DNA of 64,000 bases from Marasmius tenuissimus (taxonomy: Eukaryota > Basidiomycota > Agaricomycetes > Agaricales > Marasmiaceae), in contig JAQOTA010000015.1 in the NCBI GenBank assembly GCA_029532415.1, positions 1,364,001 through 1,428,000 on the forward strand, given 5' to 3'. Shown one piece after another: positions 1 to 10,113 of the stretch. The notes beneath the pieces were generated by a model. The model was not told where the DNA came from and made no database searches. It saw only the letters and a list, made by a program, of their open reading frames with translations. The position numbers and the translations under genes are program-made. Numbering within the stretch: position 1 is the first letter of the stretch; each line of letters begins with the position of its first letter.

Positions 1-220
1 CGGGCGACAATAATGACCTGCATCTCTCCACAGCACTCTTCAGTCCTTTCCGCCTGTTCTCCAATGCATGCATGGTGGTGCGCAGCTTGTTCATTTCGGT
101 GTCGCATTCACGGATCTCTCGTTCAGTGTCTCGCAGAAATTGCGAGACGATCTGACGATCTGAGCTGGTGACAGTGTTCCGAAAGAGATTCGCGATCTCA
201 GAAACACGACTGGAGGTCAT
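1..220 (-). CDS. F-box family protein, N-terminal part only (cut by left edge)
   Basis: This is the 5' end of a member of the local coiled-coil/F-box family. The start codon is at 218-220, reading leftward. The first 73 residues carry the family signature: FRNTVTSSDR, then SQFLRDTEREIRECDTEMN, then a heptad-like helix and the ERCRSLLSP motif that opens the F-box in every relative here. The F-box core and leucine-rich part lie outside the window. Members of this family are expected to bind Skp1 through the F-box and recruit substrates to an SCF ubiquitin ligase. That role is inferred from the family, and the substrate is unknown. The visible part has no stop or frameshift. Confidence 0.8.
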   Translation of the reverse strand, partial: MTSSRVSEIANLFRNTVTSSDRQIVSQFLRDTEREIRECDTEMNKLRTTMHALENRRKGLKSAVERCRSLLSP

Positions 221-707
221 GTTGGCGTGTGTTGAACGTGGTAGGACGCGCTCGCGTGAGTGCATGATCTGCCTATAACCTGCCCTCAAGTCGTCGATGC
301 GATCGAACAACCATCAGGCGCCGGCTCGAGCGCTCAAGCTACAAGTCCAACAAACTTCAGATTTCAGCTTCAAGTTTGCCCTTTCACTTGCCTTTTTTAT
401 CTTTCAAATTCTCTCGGTGACAGGCCTGACCTGGGCCTGACGACAACTATACGGCCACAACGGGATGCTCTGTATCTGGCTGCGGCTGAAATCTTACGAC
501 CGCTAGCTACCGTCTGAGCCATAAAAGGTGATGGTCATACTCAAGCTGGGGAGAAGTCAAGAACGTAATACGGAAGTCCGATGAGCTTCTTCGTTGTAGC
601 GGTTTCGAGGCGAATTGCCTCTCTTTTCGCTACCTCTGTCACCTGCAAATTACACCCCCGTCTGCGACCCTGCTTCAGCGAAGACAAAGCTTTCTACCCA
701 CTCAAAG
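221..707. other. Intergenic stretch
   Basis: Divergent interval between the left-edge F-box gene (-) and the small two-exon gene (+). It probably holds both promoters. I see no further gene or repeat. Confidence 0.4.
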
Positions 708-1158
708 ATGTCTCTGCCATTCGGCATCAATCTCTCGTACATAATTCTCACTCCAAGGCTCGTCAAACTCCCTGGACAGACTCAGAGTCATAAGGCGGAG
801 CCGGGTTCACCGCCAGCTTCACCAAGGAAGCAGAGGGCTGGGACGTATGCATTCCTGGTTTTCATGCCTGGCGTGCGGGCACTCACACAAGAACGTATCT
901 AGGAGTCCTGGACGCTGGCTAGGCCGACTCGTCAACCCGCTGCGTAACCGCAGTCGATACATTCGAAAGTCAGAGACCTCATCAGGTAGCAACGGCAATC
1001 ATAACAATGCACCACTTCTCGAACACCAAGAAGCCCAGGAGCGACACAGTGCTGGCTACATGTCTTCGCGGAATGACTCGTATGTGGATGTGGAGACGGA
1101 GATGAATTCAGAAGACGAAATAGGCTCAGATGCTACTGTTATTGGAACCGCTCTGTAG
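708..1158 (+). CDS. Small hypothetical protein, two exons
   Basis: The proposed structure is join(708..844, 903..1158), 130 residues. The 58-bp intron starts GTATGC, ends CTAG, and keeps the frame. No family is recognised. The N-terminus (MSLPFGINLSYIILTP) is mildly hydrophobic. The middle is basic (GRLVNPLRNRSRYIRK). The C-terminal third is Ser/Asn/Glu-rich and acidic (VDVETEMNSEDEIGSD), like a cytoplasmic tail. An in-frame ATG at 615 could extend the start, but the ATG at 708 has the better context (AAAGATG). It converges on bud6, with about 380 bp between the stops. The sustained codon-like pattern on both sides of a clean intron is the only support, so this is a tentative gene. Confidence 0.45.
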
Positions 1159-1540
1159 GTCGCACGAAACGGTGGGTATTGTCGTCTAGATTTCGTGGCT
1201 CGGGTGAAGTATAACATCTGTTTTGTTAGGCTCAAGCTTACCATCATCAGGGCTAGCAGTAAGGGAGAAGGAAAAGTAGGGGTAAAGACAAAATTTGGAA
1301 CGATTAATGTAAACGAAATCTATGTATAGTTGTACACCATATCTCGACGGTATATCATTATGCCTAAAGTAATTGGACCCAGAACAAAAGAGAATGTGCA
1401 TATGTATAGCTCCTTAACGACAGCTGCTTGAACGACAGTAAATGAACCAAAACAGATAGAATGAGGATAACTTATGCAACAAAAAGAACGTGGGTTTAGA
1501 GCGAGAACCTGTCCATTGTCATTATCAACTACGAGGTCCG
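1159..1540. other. Convergent intergenic stretch
   Basis: AT-richer interval between two convergent stops, probably the two 3' UTRs. Nothing else seen. Confidence 0.35.
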
Positions 1541-4500
1541 TCAAGTCAAGCCGCCCATCTCATCCGCACTGGTATTCCCCGCGCCATTGCCATTAAACAT
1601 GGCCTTGAGCGTCATATCATTCCTCTTCTGCCTCACCCGTTCTGCCTCCTCCGCCCCTCCCGTCATCTTCAGCTTCTTCTGGCTCACAAAGTCCGTAAGC
1701 TCCTGCTGTAACTCATCGGACCGGCTCGCCAACTCCTTCTGCCTACTCTTCTGGCTGGCCTCTATCGCCTTCATCCTCTTCTCTGGGTCCACGTTCGCTC
1801 CCTTGATTTCCAACATCACATTGCTCAACCCCCCATTCCCTTCCTCAGGTGGTGGAGGCCTGAATCCTCTCCCATTCCCTATACGTTTCCCTGATCCCGT
1901 CCCACGAAGCTGAACAACCTGCTCGACATGCCCGAACACCTCCACGACTGCTCGATAGTCCTCAATCAAATCACCCAGGAACTCTTCCTGGTGCGTCATG
2001 AAGTGCTGCTCCTCAACAATATTCGCAAGCTCCTCAGCCCACGTCTTCTTCCACATCGGCATGACAGTATTCACGTGCTCCTTCAAGCTCTCCAACTCGG
2101 TGTTAACAGTGTCCAGATCCTTCTTGATCGTCTTGAGCTGCATCGCTTTCGGACTGACAAATCGTTTGAGCACGTCGTCCTTGAGACTCTCAACCGTATC
2201 CTGGAGTTTCTCCACATCGGTCAGGACGTTCTGAGTCCTCAAATCGAGTTTCTGCTTCCCAGAATCAATATACGCCCGGGCACCTCCAACTTGAGAGTTG
2301 GCGAGCGCTTTGACAGAGGTGGTTTGCGAGCGGAGGGTGTTTAACGAATCTTTCGTCTGTTTCATGAATTCGGTGTAGAGCTGTCGCATGATACCGAGAT
2401 CGCGTCGAAGATTCTGGACTTCGTCAAATTGTAACTTGAGATCGCTGACAACGCGTGTCGAATAGTCGGAGAGGATGGAACCGCCTGTCATTTGGGGTTG
2501 GAGGGTTCCGCCCGTGGTTTGTTGGGTGACGGGGGATGGAATGCTCGGGGCAGCGCCATCAGCGTTACTGGCAGTGTTTCCGACGAATTTCGAAAGACGT
2601 CGCGCGACGTTTTGGAATTGTCGGTCGGTGGGTCGAACCATCCCAGGGGCAGGGGGATTATCGGCTAAAGGAGAGGTGATTATGGGTGAGAGATGGGTGG
2701 ATTGTCGGTTATTGGTCGCGACGGCTTGTTTGAGCTCCTTCAAATCTTTGGACAGACTCGAAATCTGAGAATCGATGTGTTGCTTTATCTGATCCAAAGC
2801 TAGAATTGAAAGGATACGTTAGGCCTACAAGGTACTCGGAAAATGTGAAAGTAGACGCACGCTCAATATTCAGCGAAAGCAAACACTTCTCTTTCACCTC
2901 ATCCACATCCTCCAACTCATACTGCACCCCGCTCGACGGATCCCGTATGTATATCGCAGGAAACTTCTCCAGTCCTGGATTATAGGAGAACTTGTCCACA
3001 AAGAGTATCCTCAACGACGACATCGACAACCCAGGTTCAATCGGCACCTTCTTCACCTCCCTGCCCAACTGCAAGAACACCGTGATCTTCCCATCCAAGT
3101 GAGGTTCCTTGATCTCTGGCAATGGTTTCGCCTCGGTCCTGGTTATTGTGGGCTCAGGACTGATAGATGGAGGCTCAGGCGTCCGCACGGGGGTCGCAGG
3201 TAGCGGAGGAACGGGGGGTGGTCGGTCGGGTGTCTCGGGCCGAGACCGCGAATCATCTCGTGCAGGTCTGTGGCCAGTGGCCTCTTCATCATCAACTTCA
3301 GTGAGAACAGCCAACTCCCCTGGTGTCAAAGTCGAACCGACAGCCATCGACCGTCGGTTATTAGACTGCCGCTGAGACGCGCCTCGACTACTACCACCTG
3401 TGATCTTCGATATGTTATAGGTCGAGAACCGCTTCGAGGCTCTCCGCTCGAGTGTTTCGCTACGTTTGAGTGCGGCCAGAGAGCTAGCCATAGCTGGAGC
3501 CTGTGAGACGTCCATGGGGGGAGTGTCGAGGGGAGGTTCTGGTTGTGCAATTTCGGAGCCAGGAGTCTCGGGTGGGGAGGCAGGTTCGTTCCGTTGCTGT
3601 GGTTCTTGAGCATAATCCGGTTTTGGGCTAGAGGGTTCCACGACTACGCTTGGCGGAACCCCCGGTCTGTCTACTAACGAGTAACGTTTAACACTAGCAG
3701 GCACGGTTGGTTGCGCGTTGAACCCATCTAGCGACGTGCTGGTCGGAGGTGGCGGCGAAAGTGAATTAGCATCCTGCTGGCCTGCTGGGGGAGGACTGGA
3801 CGCGTGCTTCGGTTCGTAAGGATTAGGCATATCTGGAGACATTTCGTTGGGATCCGGCGTAGGACCCGACGCGATACGAGGGGAAAATCCTCCAATAAAC
3901 GGTTCCTCCGGTAGGGCATTTGATGACGACCCCGTTTCCCTTCGTCTGGAATGAGTACTCCGGCGAGTAGAGCCCGTACCATCCCTCTCATCCTCTCCCC
4001 CTGCCCGTGAAGACTGACTGCGTTGAGTATCGCGTTTGGACGACCGTGAAAGTCTGCTACTCTCGGATCTTTGATGCCCAGATTCGGAACGATGCTTGTG
4101 ATCTGACACTAGCCGACGATATATCGATTGTTTTCCACGTAGGCCTTGTAACAGGTTGGTGATTATGCTACGAACGGTAGGGAGGTAGATCTCGAGGTTT
4201 TCGGACGTCGCATCTTCTGAAAGGCATTGTTCCAGGACCTGCCTCAGGTCGTCGGGAACTGACATGAGTTCGCTACGAGAATAAACAATTTGCTGAGTTC
4301 ATGACAGCGACTTGGAGAAAGCATTCATACGCACCTCATGTCAATGTTGAACGCACCAAAAGCCGCCACGGCAGCATTGAAATTATTCCCCAGCTGCACG
4401 TATACATCACTGACTTGGTTCTCGTCCATCTTGAGGTTACTCCATTCTGTTAGAGCTTCCAGTAGCTTTTTGATAGATACAAGAAGTCGTGTGACAGCCG

Positions 4501-4690
4501 ATTCGACAGCAGGCTAGAGAAATTCCAATGCGAGTAAGCGGTGACTGCTTTCAGCGTCTAATATGAGGATAACGGTGGTACGACATACACTTGTTCCGCT
4601 TTTACTGCGTTCGCTCCTACTAGATTCGCGTTGCCTGGAGCTTGAGGAGGTAGAGCCTGCATTACCGCTAGAAGCAGATCTGGAAGACAT
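1541..4690 (-). CDS. BUD6: Bud6/Aip3-like actin- and formin-interacting polarity factor
   Basis: Spliced as complement(join(1541..2799, 2861..4272, 4335..4513, 4589..4690)), 983 residues. In yeast, Bud6/Aip3 sits in the polarisome at the cell tip, binds actin and the formin Bni1, and promotes actin-cable nucleation. Residues 1-97 begin with a Ser-rich leader followed by a conserved helical N-terminal region. About 100-480 is low-complexity Ser/Pro/Arg. From about 488 the conserved C-terminal AIP3 region starts (KITVFLQLGREVKKVPIEPG), followed by a long coiled coil rich in K/E/L. The three introns (60-75 bp) have GTATGT or GTGCGT donors and keep the frame. Yeast Bud6 is 788 residues; the extra length here is the disordered middle. 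The start at 4690 is chosen because the MSSRSASS exon joins in phase. The family call is firm; exact exon ends are by eye. Confidence 0.88.
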
Positions 4691-5704
4691 GGAGGAGGAG
4701 GAAATGGCAAAGGATCGATTTCAATATTTGGTGCTCAGCGTCCGCATCAGAGAGCAAACGAAGGAGCGTGACATGATGCAAGCGCAAACCCAAGTGACAG
4801 ATGTGATATTTGTCACTGCCTCCTTGTTTCCCAAACCTCCATCATCTCTGTCAATCGTCCTAGGAAATTCGAACGACCTACTGACTCACATCATGCTACC
4901 AACTTGCCGATATGAGTGACGTGGCTCTGAGCTACAATCTTTGGTACCTTCGTCGTGCGATTACTCTCTTCAATTTCTAGCCAACTCGCCAGCCAAACGC
5001 TCGCAGTTTAGGAACCTTCGAAAGCATCTGTGCTTCATCTTCGAGCTATCAGACACTCCTAAGGAGTCCTCGGGTCCACATCATTACTGCCTTCGTGTGC
5101 TTCCGCACACCACTGGGTACAACCTGCGTGACACTGGAGATCGACATGCTCAGAAATGGCTTTTTGGATAGCAGGGAAGCTCAAGGGGCGTTGTGTCCTG
5201 CTGCGACTGCTTATTCCGTTACATCTCAGAGTCAAACCTAATCAAACGCCTGTATCGTTAGACAGCCTAACGGGCTGCTGTAAGCTCACATACGTTGCGG
5301 CCTGTCAAAATGCAGCTCTGAATATGCGCGCCGCTCCATAACTCTAGTGCCTCTCCGGAAAGACCTGTCGATGAAAGGTCCCGGTTGTTCATAACACATG
5401 GATTTCGCCCCCAGCTGATTGAGGATAAACCATATCGATAGATTGGTATGAGTCCTGCAAGTTGTCGTACGCGCTAGCACCAGGGCATATTAGGTCTCAG
5501 GAGAATGTGGCAGTTCCCACGCGCCGGGATCTGAACGTGAACTGCAACCGCCATTGTCAATCCAGGCCTATCCAGGTTACCAAGCTCGCTCATCGTCGTT
5601 GCGTCATTAATATCTCGGGTAACTTTCGTGTTTGTGTTTGTACGATACGCTGGTGAGTTTCAAGATCCAACGCTATCTTGGAGCTCTCGTTCACATCGAT
5701 AAGA
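4691..5704. other. Intergenic stretch with F-box gene leader
   Basis: Divergent promoter interval between bud6 and the next F-box gene. About 5500-5700 resembles the leader of the next tandem copy (about 7775-8190), including a GGTGAGTTTCAAG donor-like site near 5651. The first 800 bp show no recognisable gene. Confidence 0.4.
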
Positions 5705-7360
5705 ATGAATACTTCATCGCCATCTCCCGGCATTTTCAGCTCAGCGACAGCGAAGCCAGTTCTGTCGGCCATACGAGGCTTTTTCCGCAATCCAGTCACC
5801 TCCTCCGATCGACCGATCATATCTCAGTTCCTATTGGACACAGAGACGGAGCTGAAGGAATGTCGAGCGGAAATCAACCGTTTGAAAACCTCCATTTACT
5901 TATTGGAGAATAAGAAATTGAACCTGGAGGATTGTTTGGAACAGTGTCATTCACTTCTGGCTCCTATCTATCGACTGCCTACTGAAACGCTCACCGACAT
6001 TTTCGTGTACGCCTGTGAGGGTAACAAGCTAACCTCATCTTCTCCCCCTGCCGTCATACTTCTCTCGACGATTTGCGGTCGTTGGCGAAATGTTGCTCTG
6101 ACCACACCGAGGCTATGGTCGTTCCTGGCGATTGATCTCGGATCTTGGAAGGGGAAAGCAGACCATTTGGTTTCATCGACAATGTTATTCATGGAACGTT
6201 CCAAAGCCTGCCCGTTGGACATCACTATTATTTTCCCTGCCGATGAAAATGGCACTAACGAGTGGATTGCCAGAGTGTTTGACGCTATGTCGCATAGGTG
6301 TGCACGCTGGCGGAGCGTCTCCTTTTCCCTTCCCACGCACATCACCCTTCCAAATAATCTCTTTCTGGAAGTTCGAGGTCAGGCACTTCCACTACTACAA
6401 TCCCTACAGATACGCCAGATACCCGACAGCAAGACGGACGGCCCTGTCGCCAATCCCGATATTTTCAACGGAGTTTTTGACGTCTCCACCTCCCTCCGAA
6501 CTCTTGACGTAGAGACGTCCTTCGTGTCAGACATACGTCTTCCCCATCACCAGATAACTAGATTGACTATATTTAGGCAGTGGTCTGCAAAGTGTCTGGC
6601 TTTCTTGCGCCTGTTTCAGCGACTGCAGGAACTTCATCTCCACCATATCGTTGTGAACGCGGAGGACTCAGAACACTTGGTCTCTAATACAATCGAAACG
6701 TTATGGCTCAGTCTCAAAAGCCAAACAGACCATGACACTCTCATGAAGCATATGACGCTTCCGGGGTTGACATCGCTCACCTTTTCTTCCCGGAAAGCCT
6801 TCCGCAAGGATGCGCTCCAGCACTGGCCTGTCTGGGAAGCGACGGCCACTATGGATTTTCTAGCGCGATCCAGTTGTTCTTTGACATCCATATGTCTAAT
6901 CTCACTTCCAATCACCGATAGACAGACTATTGTCCTTCTCCGAGCCATGCCGCAACTGGCTTCTCTTCAGATTGAGGAGCTCGAGTTTCCTGGCACTGCG
7001 ACTACAGACCCACCTTCCAACATGAATAGAATCGTGACCGATACTCTCTTACAGCGTCTCGTGGTAAAACATGAAGGTTACAAACTCGAACCACCGGGAA
7101 CCGTGCTCCTTCCCCTCCTCGCCAACATCACGGTCAAGCTCCATGCACAAAACCTGCCCGAGCAGAGTCTTTTAGCAGTCATATCATCTCGATGGATACC
7201 CGATATAACGCAGGCGAGAGATGTTGGGGTAGAATGCCTCAGGTCGGTGAACATCGACGTGATGGGTGGGGAGGAATCTGGGTCAACGCTGGATTCTTTG
7301 CGGTGTTTTAGAGATGCGGGGCTTCGATTGAAGATTGATTGTGTTAAGGCTCCCACCTGA
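5705..7360 (+). CDS. F-box protein with N-terminal coiled coil and LRR-like repeats (tandem copy 1)
   Basis: Single exon, 551 residues. A substrate-adaptor role for an SCF (Skp1-cullin-F-box) ubiquitin ligase is inferred from the F-box. Residues 25-80 carry the family signature FFRNPVTSSDRPIISQFLLD and a coiled coil. The F-box spans about 84-145, from LLAPIYRLPTETLTDIF to TICGRWRNVALTTPRLW. The rest shows irregular leucine-rich units (SICLISLPITDRQTIVLL, MPQLASLQIEE). The end is the family motif SRWIPD…GVECLRSVN…SLRCFRDAGLRL. The ATG at 5705 aligns with the second Met of the next copy; the frame upstream of it is open but lacks an ATG. It forms a direct tandem with the gene at 8187. A donor-like GTGAGT about 55 bp upstream, shared with that copy, suggests a 5' UTR intron. 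Confidence 0.85.
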   Translation: MNTSSPSPGIFSSATAKPVLSAIRGFFRNPVTSSDRPIISQFLLDTETELKECRAEINRLKTSIYLLENKKLNLEDCLEQCHSLLAPIYRLPTETLTDIFVYACEGNKLTSSSPPAVILLSTICGRWRNVALTTPRLWSFLAIDLGSWKGKADHLVSSTMLFMERSKACPLDITIIFPADENGTNEWIARVFDAMSHRCARWRSVSFSLPTHITLPNNLFLEVRGQALPLLQSLQIRQIPDSKTDGPVANPDIFNGVFDVSTSLRTLDVETSFVSDIRLPHHQITRLTIFRQWSAKCLAFLRLFQRLQELHLHHIVVNAEDSEHLVSNTIETLWLSLKSQTDHDTLMKHMTLPGLTSLTFSSRKAFRKDALQHWPVWEATATMDFLARSSCSLTSICLISLPITDRQTIVLLRAMPQLASLQIEELEFPGTATTDPPSNMNRIVTDTLLQRLVVKHEGYKLEPPGTVLLPLLANITVKLHAQNLPEQSLLAVISSRWIPDITQARDVGVECLRSVNIDVMGGEESGSTLDSLRCFRDAGLRLKIDCVKAPT

Positions 7361-8186
7361 ACGGTAGGATCTATGTTGCGTACTTCTGCGTACTCCCTAT
7401 AAATACCTTTCGAGATTTTTCTTGATATCTATGTCCTGGGCCCATCTGTACTATAGCACTCCCTTACCCAACATTTATCCATTCCCCGGAGACTCCTTAC
7501 CATGTTATTTCGTGATATCTTCCGTCAATGTAACGCGGCAAAGCTCTTCCCACTATTCATTCACAAAGTCGCAGAGCCCTCGGAGGGAAGCGCTAGTGCT
7601 GGGAGTCGAGATGTTCTAGATATCAATATCAACTCACAATTTTACACTTGGCCAGTATCTTGTCCCCTCGTCAAGAGTTCTATCATATAAGAGGCTTCTT
7701 GCGCGCGCTCGGGCTGAACGGCAGAGAACGTCGTTGGTGGCAATCTCAAACCGAGTCAAGTTGTGGAAAGGAACTTCAAGCAGCCTGAGTTCCCACGCCC
7801 TGGAACGTGAACCACAACTGCCAACAGTATTGGGCCCCAGGTGATGCCCCTCGGCGCCCCGCCCTTGAGGGGCACCTCTGACGAGGGATCGCCTTTCGCC
7901 CTTCATGACATCGGCCCGAGTGCGCATGAGCCTTCTAGATGATTGACGCTTGCGAGGCACTCGCTTGCACAGCCAACGGGTGGAAGGGGACCGTCGGCGC
8001 CTTGACCAAAGGCGCCGCCCTGTACAACACCACGACCATCTTCAATCCCGAGTACCAAGCTCTTTCATCGAAATACCTTGTCAAGGCATCCTCGTTCGCG
8101 TTGTTGAAGTGTTGGTAGACTTCTGTTCTTGACAATACGCCGGTGAGTCTCAAGTCTCAGATCCAACACACTTCGAGTACTCATCT
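7361..8186. other. Intergenic stretch between tandem F-box genes
   Basis: 3' flank of one copy and duplicated leader of the next. About 7810-8120 is a GC-rich block without counterpart upstream of the first copy, so it may be an insertion. It contains a 59-residue open frame listed separately. Confidence 0.4.
7939..8118 (+). CDS. Short open frame in GC-rich insertion (59 residues)
   Basis: ATG to TAG, 59 residues. The composition is protein-like and not repetitive (motifs TANGWKGTVGALTKGAAL and FNPEYQALSSKYLVKASS). It lies in a GC-richer block that interrupts the duplicated F-box leader. I do not recognise it. It could be a captured exon fragment or chance; no intron continuation was found. 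Confidence 0.2.
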   Translation: MIDACEALACTANGWKGTVGALTKGAALYNTTTIFNPEYQALSSKYLVKASSFALLKCW

Positions 8187-9854
8187 ATGTCGAAAAGAAT
8201 GGATACTTTGTCACCTTTTCGTCGCACTTCTAGTTCGGTGACTGCGAGACCAGCTCTCCCGGATGTACAGAATCTCTTTCGCAACACGGTGACCCCCTCC
8301 GACCGACCGATCATATCCCAATTCCTGTTGGACACAGAGACGGAGTTGAAAGAATGTCAGGCAGAAATCAACCGTTTGAAAACGTCAATTCACTTGCTGG
8401 AGAACAAGAAATTGAACCTGAAGGATTGCTTGGAAAAATGCCGCTCACTTCTATCTCCCATTCATCGGCTGCCTACAGAAACTCTTACCCATATCTTTGC
8501 GTATGCCTGTGAGGACAGCACGTTGCAACCGTCTTCTCTCCCTGTCACCATGCTTCTCACAACGATTTGCGGTCGTTGGCGAGATGTTGTCCTCAGCACA
8601 CCAAGGCTATGGTCGTCCCTAAAAATCAATTTTGTTCCTTGGAAGAAGAAAGCAGACCATCTGGTTCGGTTAACAACATCATTCATAGAACATTCTAAGA
8701 CCTCCCCGTTGGACATCGCCGTCACTTTCCCGATCGATAGCAACGGAAGTGACGAGTGGATATCCAGTGTGGTCGAAGTGCTGTCGCGCGGCTGTGCACG
8801 CTGGCGAAGCTTATCCCTATCCCTTCCCAATAACATAACCCTTCCAAATGATCTCTTTCAAAATGTTCGAGGTCAGGCGCTTCCACTACTGCAATACCTG
8901 CAGATCAACAATCGCAATACGAGCGGTGTTGCGTCCAACCTCGATGTTCTCGCCGGAGTCTTCGATGTTTGTACGTCCCTCCGAACGCTCGACATAGAGC
9001 GCAAGACGGCCTTTGTGTCGGTCATAGGTCTTCCGTGTCACCAGATCACCAGACTGAACCTCTACAGAGCGTGGTCTTCAGACTGCCTAGCTTTTGCGCG
9101 CCTGTTCCAGCGGCTGCAGGAACTCCATTTTCAGTTTGTGGTTGCAAAGGCGGAAACCAACACGGAGTCCTTGGTGTCCAACACAATTCAAACGTTATCG
9201 CTCAGTTCCAGATGCCAAAAGGATCATGACGCCCTGTTGAAGCATATGACGCTCCTGGAATTAGAATCACTCACCTTTTCTTCCTGGAGTGTCTCTCACA
9301 AGGATCCGTGTACCTCCTGGTCCGATTGGAATGCAGCAGCCACTACAGAATTTCTGTCTCGGTCTAGATGTTCTCTGACATCCCTTCATCTACAATCGCT
9401 TCCAATTACCGATCAGCAGACTATTGACCTTCTCCAGACCATGCCGCAACTTACCTCTTTGAAGATCGAGGAATTCCAGTCTCCTGGCGTGGTGACTACA
9501 GACCTTTTTCTCAATAAAAATAGAATCGTGACCGATGAGTTCTTACACTACCTGGTGGTCAACCAGGAAAGATATAGAATTGGGCAACCGGGAACGTCGT
9601 TCCTTCCTCTCCTCACCGATCTCACTGTCAAGTTACATGCCCAGACCTTGCCTGAGCAGAGCCTTTTTGCAGCGGTATCGTCCCGGTGGATCCCTGATCC
9701 AATGCGAGCAAGGGAGATTGGGGTTGAATGTCTCAAGTCAGTGGATATTATTGTGGTGGGCGGGGAGGACTCTGAGTCGACGCTCGAATCTTTACGGTGT
9801 TTCAGAGATGCTGGACTCCGACTGAATATTGATTACATCGAAGCTCTCTTGTGA
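8187..9854 (+). CDS. F-box protein with N-terminal coiled coil and LRR-like repeats (tandem copy 2)
   Basis: Single exon, 555 residues; recent tandem paralogue of the gene at 5705, alike over the whole length. Order: short leader, family signature LFRNTVTPSDRPIISQFLLD, coiled coil, F-box from LLSPIHRLPTETLTHIF to TICGRWRDVVLSTPRLW, irregular leucine-rich repeats (LHLQSLPITDQQTIDLL), and the C-terminal motif SRWIPDPMRAREIGVECLKS…SLRCFRDAGLRLNI. An SCF adaptor role is inferred. The first ATG (8187) gives MSKRMDTL; the second, at 8199, is the one conserved in the sister gene and may be the true start. The leader has the same GGTGAGTCTCAAG donor-like site, so a 5' UTR intron is likely. No disabling change is seen. 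Confidence 0.85.
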   Translation: MSKRMDTLSPFRRTSSSVTARPALPDVQNLFRNTVTPSDRPIISQFLLDTETELKECQAEINRLKTSIHLLENKKLNLKDCLEKCRSLLSPIHRLPTETLTHIFAYACEDSTLQPSSLPVTMLLTTICGRWRDVVLSTPRLWSSLKINFVPWKKKADHLVRLTTSFIEHSKTSPLDIAVTFPIDSNGSDEWISSVVEVLSRGCARWRSLSLSLPNNITLPNDLFQNVRGQALPLLQYLQINNRNTSGVASNLDVLAGVFDVCTSLRTLDIERKTAFVSVIGLPCHQITRLNLYRAWSSDCLAFARLFQRLQELHFQFVVAKAETNTESLVSNTIQTLSLSSRCQKDHDALLKHMTLLELESLTFSSWSVSHKDPCTSWSDWNAAATTEFLSRSRCSLTSLHLQSLPITDQQTIDLLQTMPQLTSLKIEEFQSPGVVTTDLFLNKNRIVTDEFLHYLVVNQERYRIGQPGTSFLPLLTDLTVKLHAQTLPEQSLFAAVSSRWIPDPMRAREIGVECLKSVDIIVVGGEDSESTLESLRCFRDAGLRLNIDYIEALL

Positions 9855-10113
9855 GCGTAGCTACCTTTCTTATCAGTCGTTTGTGGTGCAGTGCTCTCCT
9901 ACTACAATCAACCTCCCAAGAGTCCTTACCACGTTCGTTCATAGTGCAATCAGTAGCAGTAATGAAGAGCGACACACTGGCAGGTAGAGCCGTTGAGAGA
10001 AAGACCGTTTTCGTTGGCATTCATACGTTCGTACTTACAAGACGGTCAAAACTACACAAGATACCGACAATTATGACAGTCGCCTCGAAACGGTGGAGGC
10101 CGACAAGTACTGG

